NCBI GenBank assembly: GCA_027943335.1
Contig: BSBK01000527.1
Coordinates: forward strand, 62,501-126,500
Direction: 5' to 3'
Length of the DNA: 64,000 nucleotides
Source: Chamaecyparis obtusa
Taxonomy: Eukaryota > Streptophyta > Pinopsida > Cupressales > Cupressaceae
Shown here: one piece after another, positions 53,235-64,000 of the stretch
Layout of the letters: each line of letters starts with the position of its first letter
Numbering within the stretch: position 1 is the stretch's first letter
The notes under the pieces: model-generated
Told to the model about the DNA's origin: nothing
Databases searched by the model: none
Seen by the model: the letters and a program-made list of their open reading frames with translations, nothing else
Translations under genes and position numbers: made by a program

Positions 53235-55120
53235 CACTTGCCAACAACCTAGTCCCCTTGATGCACCTTCAACTATTACTCCATCCATATTCCAAAATCT
53301 AACCTCCTTAAACACTTCAAAATCTTCATTATCTAATTTAGTTTATTGAAGCATGATTATTTCAGCATTTGGAGAAAATATGTAGCATTTAATTATTCAC
53401 TTCTTTTTAGGGGCATTCATTCCCCTAACATTCCATATTATCAACTTCATAGTGCCTCAGGAAGGACCTTTCCCTTCTCAGCTTTAAGGAGTGCAATTAT
53501 TTTTGTTTGATATGAAGCAAACCCATCTATTTGCCTTAATTCATTGAGCGACTTCCTATTTTTCTGTCTACTTTTGCACAATCCAAGGAGGATTTTCCCA
53601 TAATAGTTAGGGATAAACCCAGGATCTCCTTATCTCCCTTTTCTTACCCACACCCATTCTCCTCTATCTTTAAATGCTCTATTCCCTCTTCCGAATCGAT
53701 AATAGCTAGCAATTTCTTAATCAATGTTTTCTTTTCCTTAATCGTTTTCTCATTATCCTCCTCCTCAAGCGTTTCCAATCCTGAGAAGTTATTTATGGCC
53801 TCAATTTCCACTTGTTCATTATCTATATCCATATTTCCTATTTCTTCATTCTTCTCTGGATTGCAAGATCTTAACTCGTTTGTTTTTCCATGTTCTTTAT
53901 AGTTGTTAGTAATATATGTATGGCATCAGGGGTTTGTATAAATTTTCTACCTCATTTCTTATGAATCCTCAACAACCTATTCTAGTCAGTTACTCATCTC
54001 TTCCATTTCTTCAGGAATTTCTCCTTCTTTGAGCGAGTCTAGTTGAATTTTAACTACTTTCTTTAGTACTTGTACATCCTCTAATATATTGTGCAATGAT
54101 TTCTTATATTCCCATATGTTGATATGTTCATTCTGCTGAGATGAATCCTAGTCATTGGGGTGCAACATTTTTCCCCAATACCCTATTGGGTCAAGATCAC
54201 TTTTAGTGGATAGATCAAATTTTGGAGGAATATTCAAACCCTTAGGGTTATATTGTTGTCTTACTTCTGTATCCAATTTATCCCTTCTACTATTTTGGTT
54301 TAATGTTGAAGGGGGTATAATTTCACTTTTTTTATCCCCCCTAAAATCTTCCTTCTGGCAATCTATTTTTTTATTTCCCTTATAGGATTATGAATCTTTT
54401 TTGTGTTTATGCTTTTGTTGACAAAGCTTGTTACATTGTTTTCTTTTCCGAGCTTGAGATTTTTTTTTCATCCTTTGTTGCATTAAAAAATTTAAAATTA
54501 GATTTATCTTATTTCTTTTTCCATATAATATCTGATTCATCTATTTCACCCTGATAAAATGAGTGTTTAATGCACCAGATTCCTCTATCAGTAACTATTT
54601 ATAATGGCTCTAGGGTTTTGATTTTAGGGTCAATGTTGAGAAGTAATTTCACCTCTCTAGAATTGTCATCACTAGATATACCCTCGCACCCTAAAAATAT
54701 GCCCCTGTTTGAACCAATGTCATCCAAGACTACTAGTAGATGATATTCAACCGGAATCCATCCTATTTTTATCCATTTAGAGAAAACATCTAGTTTATAG
54801 GTATGAGGGTTGAAATTTGTAGACCAAATAAAATAATGAAAGCAATAGCCCTTGAAAAATCTAATGTTGTCATACATAATTTTATTTTTTACTTCTTTAT
54901 TTTTACATTAAATAAATAAGACATTGTTACTCAGAAGAGATACGCCTACCTGGTTGGGAAACATTTTTTCCCACCAACCTTTAAGGTTTGCAAAGGATTG
55001 ATTATTTCCACTCTAGATCACTAGGACACCAAGATCTAAATATTTATCCCACAAAGGCCGAATAAGTTATGTATCCATTTTGTAGCACTTTCTTGTCTCA
55101 CTCCTTATGTTTTGGCTACT
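53235..55120 (-). mobile_element. Decayed LINE: ORF1 and endonuclease start
   Basis: On the minus strand, 55120-54600 translates to an ORF1 pattern (LKGWWEKMFPNQVGV, then FFKGYCFHYFIWSTNFNPHTYKLD split over a line, then WIKIGWIPVEYH). This is followed by a decayed tail (53832-53644 and on to about 53460) with an acidic stretch. At 53450 an ATG begins a frame reading MKLIIWNVRGMNAPKKK and, after a stop, NAEIIMLQ. This is the hallmark N-terminus of the LINE apurinic endonuclease. The match ends near 53235. The sequence up to about 55575 may be the ORF1 N-terminus. It belongs to a different LINE lineage from the fragment at 50562. Confidence 0.75.
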
Positions 55121-57556
55121 ACGAGGGTTCTCCATGAGCATTTTAGGGTTGCAACATGGCCCAATTTCTAGATCTTTACCTTCATTCTGCCTGAAGGTGT
55201 CATTTACTTGTCTCTATGGAGAAAACCTACTGCCACGACCTTCCCCTAGTGAGACATCAAAATTCCTTGAGTGTACTTCTAAATATTTTCATGTGCCTTG
55301 ATTTGTCACATGACTTTCTTGGAGTAAATAATATATCATCCTTCTTCGGTGATCGGAATCAAAGGCCCATCATTTGTGCTATTATTTATTTTTCTTTTCC
55401 CCAAAATGGTTCTATTTACCCCCTGTGCATAAATTGGAGGGTATGAGGAGTGTAGGTCCTTTTCCAAGCATAGGTGGTTATCCCTGGTTGAAGACCTACC
55501 TTTATTTTGCACAAACAAAGCCATCGACCCCCATCGAAGAAAATCTTCTTTATTTCGCATAATCACTGGCAAAGCAATAAATTTTCATAACTAAGAAAAG
55601 TTTATATCTAAAACATACCTCATCATTTGATCTAGGAGGATTGAAACATTAATTTTGACATATAATTTGGCCTTTCTGAAAAAGTTTTAAAAAAATACAA
55701 AAGAAATAGCCCTTGCTCAATTATAATGTCCTATAGTCATCCAAGGAATCTGCAGAATGAAAAAAATAATATTTACCTATCAAATTACTAAAAATAAATT
55801 ATCTTTCAATATTAAAATTAAAAACTAGATAATCAAAGTGTTGGGCACTTTTATTTGAAAAAGTGTGTAAAAACAAAAAAAAGAAAGATAAAATGGGAGG
55901 TTTATAGACACCCCCCACCATACCTTGTGCACTATCATGCTACCATAACAATAGGTTCCCCCACTTGCCAGAGGGTGCTCTCCCAGTTGAGTGGGCCCAC
56001 TAGCCACCCTTTTATAAAAAATAAAGAAACACATTAATATTGCCCATTTTAGAAAATTAATATGTTTACTAGCGCATTTAAAATCAAAACCTGCCTTAAA
56101 AAAATAAAAGTTCACCTATCAATTTTTTATATGCCAAAATTTATAAGGGGTCAAGTCTAGTTAGGCCAACCCCCCTTATAATGTATTATTTAAAAAAAAT
56201 AAATAATATATTGAGTCAAATTGGAGAAATTTTTTAAGTCCACCATAGTTGTCAATATAGGCAAATTGGTTGTATTTTTCAAATCAGCTTAACTTTCACC
56301 TAAGTCATTGGATTTTTAACTTCTCATACTCATTGGAATGTCAGTTCCAAGAACTACATAGTAGTTTATATTTTGTTCCATGATTATACTATTTTGATTA
56401 GTTTTAGAGGCTTATAATTTAGATGTTCTTGTTTTCATATTTTTAATCGTAACTTTTTTATACGAAGTAAGATTTTGATTTTAGATAAGCTTTGGAGAGC
56501 ATGTTTAGTTCAATACACAGTGGTGATATATTGTTTTCAATTTCACGAGTATTGAGAGTTATTAATACTTGTTTGAACACTTGTAATTGCCTAATATTTG
56601 GGTTGTGATTATGTGAGCATCTGAATGAGATAAGAGGCAAAAACTTGAGGGAGTACATGTTTCTATGAGATACTTCTAATTTTATATATAATTATACTAT
56701 TTAATACTTTTTGATATATGTTACATATATTTTTTAGAGCTTGAATTTGATAGTAACACGTACATAAGTTATCTTTGATTTGAGGACATATTTTTGAGTA
56801 CATGATATATAGTTGTGTGAGTATATAGCAATAGTTTATGCAATATGATAATCTTCGTTTACTATTCAATAAATTTTTTGTAAGTCTTGTTAATGATTCT
56901 ATGTATTTAACTCAGTATCACTTTTATTGGGAGATTTATCCAATTGCATAATGTGTTCTATCTTCTTTATTTCTAGATTTTGGTTCTAAGTTCTTGTTGC
57001 ATAACTTAAGATATCGATGATCTTTGATTAGAAGATGGATGCTATTTCACAATGGTTGTTGGTTGCATAAGGAGCTCTTAGATTATACCCTCAGATTTTC
57101 TTAAGAGTTTAATGACATCTTTGGTCCTATTAATGATGTATTTATGCATTTGTGTATTTGATCTCCTAAGAGGAGATGATGCATAACTCTATAATTGTAG
57201 CTTTGAGAATGGTCTTGTTGGTTCTCTTTGGTTTTAAGTATTAATCATATTCTTGAAGCTTCATGATTTTATAAGGTTATTTTTGAAGTTGGAATGGATT
57301 GATTGGTGAATTCTCATGGATGTCACTAATGAAATGTGTGGGAAATTGTCTCTTTGAAAAAATGAATGTGCCAAATTCAAATGATGAATTTTTGGAATCC
57401 CTAAATGAAGATGTGAAAATATATTATATACAAGACAAGTCAGAGGCTATGAGTGTGAGGAGCACACATTGAAAAGATTAAAATTAATTTTTAAAAAAAA
57501 GAACAAGAAAAATATAAGACTTTCCTCCTTTTTAATATCAAGAACATATAAATGTA

Positions 57557-57690
57557 AGCAATATGTGTGTGTGTATCTACATACAGACACATATACATAT
57601 ATGGATATGGATAGGAATATGGATATGGATATGTGTGTGTGTGGGGGGGAGAGTGTAGCTACATACATATATACCAAAATATGTGTGTGT
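57557..57690 (+). repeat. Compound microsatellite (GT / GGATAT)
   Basis: GTGTGTGTG runs at each side of several ATATGGATATGGAT copies and a G-run, with CTACATAC flanks on both sides. Confidence 0.8.
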
Positions 57691-58160
57691 GAGAGAACAT
57701 ACCTATCTTTAAAAAAATATGTGTAATATCTCTAAAATATTTTTTTTGTAAATATAGATATATATTTATTTTATTTTATTATTTTAATATTATTTAAGAA
57801 GGGCTATCATCTATTAAAAGTAGTTATTTGAGAAGATTAAATATCAAATTTTAATGAGAAAAGACTTAAAACATTCAGATCTTATAGAACACCATATAAT
57901 ATTATAAGTGTTTAAACATTTTTTAATTGCTAATTACCTTTGATAAAAGATATTGAATCGCACAAATTCCTTTTCACAACTATAATAACTATATACAAAG
58001 ATAGCGACTTTGGCTTTATATCAGGAAACTCATAAATTACATGCACACAATAACATTTTATAAATTACTTATTAAATTGAATAGAACATATCGAGAAATA
58101 TTTAATGAATAATTCTGCCAGAAAGTGTAAATCATATCATATAATATAATTCTTCCTTTA

Positions 58161-58266
58161 TATTATCATCTTCTTCCACCGGCAATTGTAGTCATTTGTT
58201 TAACGTGATAAGATATTATCATCTTCTTCCACCGGCAACTATAGCCATTCGTTTAACGTGATAAGA
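58161..58266 (+). repeat. 53-bp tandem duplication
   Basis: Copies 58161-58213 and 58214-58266, starting TATTATCATCTTCTTCCACC and ending CGTGATAAGA. Four differences by eye. Confidence 0.9.
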
Positions 58267-58647
58267 TATATCAGTTAACAAAATGAGAGATTAAATTACA
58301 AAGATATGTTAAAAAAATATATATTATTGCCTAATTATTAATGTATTGTAAGTCTCAAAAGAGTTTATCCCGTTTCAAAAACTCCATGCTTCTAGCGTTT
58401 TAAACTTCACACAAATTTGATGATCTTGAATATACTGGGGAATTATAAGGACGCAGCCAAAAAAATGTGACTACTTGTTATCACATATTCCTATCATTAC
58501 TTCTATGCTAAAATTATTTGTCATGGAGTATAATAGAACGTCCAAAAGTTAAATTTTCATATGTTTAATAATGATAAAAAATAAGGGTTTTATAGTGTTA
58601 GGAATATTGGTATAGGAGGTGTTGGAAAAATAATAAAAGATTAGGTT

Positions 58648-58750
58648 GGTCTGTCATTTCTGTTATTCTGGAGAAATGGTCATGGTCTCGCATTTCTGTT
58701 ATTCTCAAGAAATGGCCATGGTCTTTCATTTCTCTTCTTAGGAGATATGA
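58648..58750 (+). repeat. 36-bp tandem repeat, about 2.8 copies
   Basis: Units start at 58648, 58684 and 58720 with GGTCTNNCATTTCT. The first two complete units continue GTTATTCTSRAGAAATGG. Confidence 0.9.
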
Positions 58751-59400
58751 ATATCTGATTTTGTGGTTATCTGATAATATTTAGCTTACCATTAAAAGAT
58801 ATGAGATCAATGGAATGGAATGTTGGTTTCTCAGTTTTGTTGCTCTCAAAATTTTATAAGAAGACACTTGTTTTTTACTAAGGCAAAAGTAGGTTTTAAA
58901 GAGACCTCAAATCCTTTATAGATTGTAATTAAGAAAATTTGACGAGCCTGATGAATTCTATAGAATGGACTGTTTTGTGGAGAGTTGATTGCTTTACAAA
59001 AGAAGTGTTTTGTAGATTTTTATCAATTAATAAGTTTTCATTGTTGAACTGGATATTATAGATTGGAAAGAGTTGTCCAGTAGTTAATATAACATTTCAT
59101 AAAAAAATTTAATATCTCCTTTTGACCATGTTTGCAGATTAAAATGTTGTGTTATAAATAAAAATTTCTTCACAAATTTAATTGATTCCCAACACTATGC
59201 AAATTTACAGTCCTAAAATATGTGTTTATTAGTTCCTATTGAAAAATAATAGAGCCATTGCAAAGGTTGAAAAGTTTGTATGAAACAATTTTGCAGGCAA
59301 ACATCTCACAGTTAGCATCATATTTGAATGTGTAGTGTTGTAATTTACATAGCGTTGTGTAATTAATTTTAACTGAGGATAATGGAGATTTATCATTGTA

Positions 59401-59590
59401 AAGTTCAATATATTCCCAAAAATTATAGTAAATCTGGCAAAGTTATTTTGGTATTATTCTTTGATCATATTATAAAGATATAATATAAGGATATATTCTT
59501 AGATTGGATATAATATAAGGTTCAATATATTTCCAAAAAATGATAGTAAATTTGGCAAAGTTATTTTGGTATTATTCTCGATCATATAAG
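59401..59590 (+). repeat. Direct repeat, 117-bp period
   Basis: AAGTTCAATATATTCCC...TTGATCATAT (59401-59470) recurs at 59518-59587, separated by ATATAATATAAGG copies. Confidence 0.85.
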
Positions 59591-62500
59591 GACTTGTGCA
59601 ATCTTTATTACAAAATGCTTTTCATGAAAATTTTAAATTGAGAGAGCTTGAATTTATTGATCTAATATATTCTTCTAGATGTTTAAAATATTATAATACT
59701 TGTAATTTTATTAGATGTAAAATTAGTTTTAGAAATCTATATTGTTTTAGGTTAAATTTATATATTAAAGTTCACAATTTATGACAATTAATATAATAGT
59801 GTGATTATTAAATTTTATAAAGTAGTAGATAAATTATGTAAATTATTAGTCATTTTTTGGCCACTATTATTTCATTCATTATTTTTCATTCATTGATTCA
59901 ATGTGTTTGTGTGTGTTTATTAATTTATATTTATTTAATTAACTTAATTTCATGTGTGTCATGATAGTTTCATAAAATTGTGTTCTACATGAAATAATCC
60001 CTTTTATACATTGTATTAAATCACTTTGTGCATGCCCACATATAAAGATAGATTATGCTTTGATGATACTTTATTGGCTTATCATATTGATTTTATTGAA
60101 TTTATTGTTTTCTCCAAGATTTTATAATGATATTAAGAGCCTTAGTAAGAAGGCATACATGCAGATTATGATGGGTCTAATGATACATCCTTACATGTGG
60201 AATTGATTTTGCTTGCTTATTATATGTACAATCATGATGTATTTTAGTGATTAGTGATTTTAGATTGTGTCTAAGTGGTAGAGCTTTCGAATGGTTGATT
60301 CATCTTAGTTGTACTCTATACTTCCTTTAGTAGTTTAGTCAATGTTTTTATAGGATACTTTCTAGACCTATTGAACATATAAGGATGGTATGGAGTTAGT
60401 AATAATCTATAATAGTGATTTATTATTTTATCCTTATTTTTATACTATTTATATGACCTGTGCATATTTTGGACCTATTAATCATTATAACACACCCTAT
60501 ATTACAAATGACATGAGAGACTTGATCTAATTTTAATGGGAGAGATTAAGACATTGCTTAAATATCCTTGTCATTTATCACCATATTCTATGTTCTTTAT
60601 TTCTTTTTTGACATTACATTTTCATTTTGTGTCATTTATCTCACACCTAACTATAAACAATTAGAAATTTAACCAAACTCTAGAATTTAACTAAACCCTA
60701 AAGTCTAGAATAATTAAATGTGTTCTTCCCCTTTCTTCCAAATGTATATGACCAATATAATTTGTTCCTTTCTTCATTTTATTTTTTCCTAAATTGTCTT
60801 CACCAAAAAATTCTTCTTGAGATCTAATAAAATTGTGAGTAAAATATATACTCTTATGTAAATACCATAAATACAAATGGTAGGAAAGACTATAAGCCAT
60901 GCATCTGAGACTTGATTCATTATATGCATGTGGTCATTCCACTCTCTAATCTTTTTGGACATTTTCTTGACTATATTTCCTATTCACTTAGCTAATGAGA
61001 TAATGAACTTAAATTGGCTTGTGATACATGCCTCTTTTTATTGGAACATAGTTGTGAGTCATAAATAATTCTACCATATCTATGTTTTGATATTGTCATT
61101 TGAATGGTGAATTCAAATGCAACAAGTTATGTCAATCTCTATTTGTATTATTGAATCAATATTTTTATTATTTATACTAAAGATCTATACACCCATGACA
61201 AGGGCCAAATCACCTAGTCTCTCAACTTGGGTAACTATATTGAAATGGCATTATTGAAATGACATCAAGATGGCCATGATCTCAATGATCATATTGAATT
61301 CTTTTAAAATAGAAAAGGTTTATTTGGGATAATCTTTGTGGACTTTACTTCCTTTGAACAATGTCCCTCTTGTAACACCTTTTGAGATTTGACATGTGGT
61401 ATTATATAACCATGACTTTACCTCTAATTTTAGTGTTTTCACATATTTGGATATGTAATAATTAGCTGAATTTCCCTATCAAACTATATAATCTCTTTTT
61501 ATAACAAATATCTCCTTCCTAGTTCAGAATTTTGAGTTTAGAAATATTTTAGACATGTAAATTTTTCCACATCCTAACACCAACTAAGATATTAGATTGT
61601 ATTCATTTCTAATGTTCATTAAATAAAATCAATTATTTAATTAACCTTTCACATCATCATTCTAGTATTAATTAAATAATTTATAATTAATTTATTATTT
61701 TACCCTTTTCCTCTATATTCTACCTTTAATTAAATTAATTCGATATTTATTTATTTACATTTACTCTTCACATCTTTGTCTTCCAAAAAATAAATAAATA
61801 CATTTGATATATTAATTTAATTCCTCTTTTTCCCCTCAAATCATTAGTTGAATAAAAAATAATTTGTTAGCTAATAAATCCACTTACATGTTTCTAAACC
61901 ATCATTAATAGGTAATTCAAACATGTATATGTATTGCTTATGTATTACCTATGCTTTCTACTTCTCAAAAAGATTCTCTCAAGCAATCGTGTCCATATAA
62001 TTGATCAACAAGACACTAGCCCTTCACATATATCTAAAAAGTCTTTTTGGTCTTCCAAAAGGGTATTTTTATCCTTTTCAAATTCAGTTTTGAAAAAAAT
62101 AATTTCACCACCATCCATTCTCCTTGAATCATGAATCTCTTTTTTGTGCACCAATTGTAAGGTGCCACTTGGAGGTTTCTAATGGCTCCAAATATCTTAA
62201 GTAAATCCTCTCCATTGATCTCCAAAATCAATCATATTTATTTATTAATCTCATCAAATATTTTTATAATACTCCAAAATAAATAAATATCCCAAATAAG
62301 GAGAAACTACAGTGGGACTCTTGAACACATCCATACTTTTATGCAACAAGACACATTCCATGAGAAACCTTTCATAGTTTTTCTTCTTGTGCATGCATTT
62401 GTATCTTAGCTTGATTAGGGGTAGTAACTAGGTATATAATAAAGTGTAATGAAGATAATGTAGTGGAGAAAATTCCTACACTAACCTTGAGAGGATGGTT

Positions 62501-63065
62501 ATGCAAAAAAAATTCTTAGATCACCCTTTTAATATAAAAATCCCACCCTCCAAAACTAACCCAATATGCTATTCAAAATAAATAAAAATAAAAATTTACT
62601 TGAGAAGAAATCTTTTCACAAGAGTGTCACCAACGAAGATCCAGAGGAAACTCAAATACTATCAAACTAACATAATACATCACAATACTCATTTGTAATA
62701 TAATACCACGTTAAAATAGGTTTGCCTTCTAGGGAAAGTCAAGTGCACAAAATATCCACTGTTAGATATGTGACCCAATGATGAATGACAATATTCACTA
62801 TGAAAAATTATAAATAAAATTTTCTTTCGAGGATGTTTCCCTTGGAAACTCCCTTAGGAGCATGCTACCCCAAACCCCCAGTTAGTCAAGGGACTAGAAC
62901 CCACAAGGGGGGTACTCCCTTGAGTCCCATCACACTCAAATATTAATATTATTATTTTATCATCAATACATTTGATTATTACAAGGTTGAGACATCATTT
63001 TCCTAACAAATCTCTCATTCTCAAACAACTTACAAGAGCTACAGGAGGGGTACCAACATCATTGT

Positions 63066-64000
63066 TAAATCACTAAGGGTCGAGAGGACCATAGAATCTA
63101 AACTCCATTTAAACTTCTTTGTGCTCACAACCTTAGTTAAAGAATCTATAACATTCATCAAAGTTTATACCTTAACCAACTTAACCCTACAATCCTCAAA
63201 TATGTCTTTGATATAATGATACTAAACATCAATGTGTTTGGTCCAAGCATGAAATGTTTGCACTCTAACTATCATGATAAATTATCACTACACCTTATTT
63301 TATTCCAATATCTGAATATACTCTGTTAAGCCAAATTATTTATTTACAAGCTTCCACATACTCTACTTCATGAGTGGACAAAGAAACCATGACATAGCTC
63401 TTACTCATCCAAGTGATTTCACCACCAAACAAAGTAAACACATAAGAACATGTGGATCTTATGCTATCAATATCACCTACCCAATTTGAATCCACATAAC
63501 CATAAATGTCAAGAGAAATATTGTATCATGTCTAATTATCATGATAACACAAATAATACTATAAGGTACCCTACAAATATCTAAAAAATCTTTTAGTTGT
63601 GTCCCAATGAACTCTACCAAGATTAAACATATATTTATAAATAACTCCCACTACTTGGGTAATGTCTAGCCTAGTACAAACTATAACATACATCAAACTT
63701 CCAATTGCACTCTAGTGAGGTACTTTGCTCATGTCTTTCATTTCTGATTGGGATGCATGAATATCTAAAATTGGTAACTTTGTTCCAACTATAAAAGAAA
63801 AGTGAAATGGTCTACAATCCTTCATGTTGAACCTCTATAAAATTTAGCTCCTATACTTACTATGGCCTAGCCATATAGATTTATGTTCACTATATCTATT
63901 CTAATTCTTATCCCAATAATGTGTTTAGTTGCATCAAGATCTTTCATTTAACATTTAACATTTAACAGTAAGATAATACTTTAGTTTTGAAATCATACCT
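63066..64000 (-). mobile_element. Decayed Copia pol fragment: end of RT and RNase H
   Basis: On the minus strand from 64000, with several stops and frame changes, the translation follows Ty1/Copia pol. It passes a block with SAIGSLMYVIVCTRLD, then VHWDTTKRFFRYL, then GYVDSNWVGDIDS and TCSYVFTLFGGEITWMSK. It continues to LSTHEVEYVEACK (RNase H core) and ends with TKHIDVxYHYIKD and VIDSLTKVVSTKKF, the usual end of Copia pol, near 63066. The element continues beyond the right edge of the window; its 3' LTR was not identified. Confidence 0.8.

Larger units (their letters stand above)
55576..63065. other. AT-rich gene-poor DNA
   Basis: No gene or element with clear ends was recognised over 7.5 kb. 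Small repeats are listed separately. Stretches such as 61560-61830 are strings of TTAATTAAAT words. The few open frames above 60 codons are low-complexity and have no domain. Confidence 0.55.

Noticed and set aside
57469..57726. Small open frame over the GT/GGATAT microsatellite
   Set aside because: Its translation only reflects the repeat; no other support.
1..64000. CRISPR arrays, rRNA or tRNA genes, bacterial operons
   Set aside because: Tandem repeats lack regular spacers, no cloverleaf or rRNA core was recognised, and the gene structure is eukaryotic with GT-AG introns.

Overview
The window looks like nuclear DNA of a seed plant with a large, transposon-rich genome, most probably a conifer. 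Host introns run to about 8 kb, LTR elements are nested several deep, LINE and Copia remains are decayed, and most of the sequence is AT-rich and CpG-poor. The species cannot be named from the sequence alone. No rRNA, tRNA, CRISPR or prokaryote-style operon was seen.

Region 1 (1-26,060) is a nest of LTR retrotransposons without recognisable gag-pol. The outermost (2,617-24,629) has 379-bp LTRs, an initiator-Met-type primer site and a G-rich polypurine tract. Inside it lies a minus-strand element (4,478-23,674, target duplication GATCC) with LTRs of about 3.03 kb and a short acidic ORF. Each of that element's LTRs was then hit by the same third family: a full element with a serine-rich ORF (6,937-16,776) in the left LTR, and a solo LTR (20,864-21,912) in the right. 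Both are flanked by CCTGC. A minus-strand LTR/leader fragment follows (24,630-26,062).

Region 2 (26,060-28,490) holds a decayed acidic coiled-coil ORF of unknown origin and AT-rich DNA.

Region 3 (28,490-about 47,200) is the one clear host gene: a plus-strand RBP45/RBP47-type nuclear RNA-binding protein with a Gln-rich N-terminus and three RRMs. It has six coding exons, a CpG-rich promoter with a TATA box, and two telo-box motifs in the leader. Its introns contain LINE pieces, two hAT-like foldback elements, a solo LTR with a TCTTA duplication, and several tandem duplications of about 285 bp. One of these duplications copies the end of the last clear exon.

Region 4 (47,200-64,000) is gene-poor. 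It has two LINE fragments on the minus strand (ORF1 with a CCHC knuckle; ORF1 plus the start of an endonuclease), AT-rich DNA with small tandem repeats, and a decayed Copia reverse transcriptase/RNase H fragment running off the right edge.

Within the host gene, the three RRMs and flanking Gln/Tyr-rich segments would make one nuclear pre-mRNA-binding protein. The retroelements with ORFs carry only cis signals and unusual non-gag-pol ORFs, so they would depend on enzymes supplied from elsewhere.
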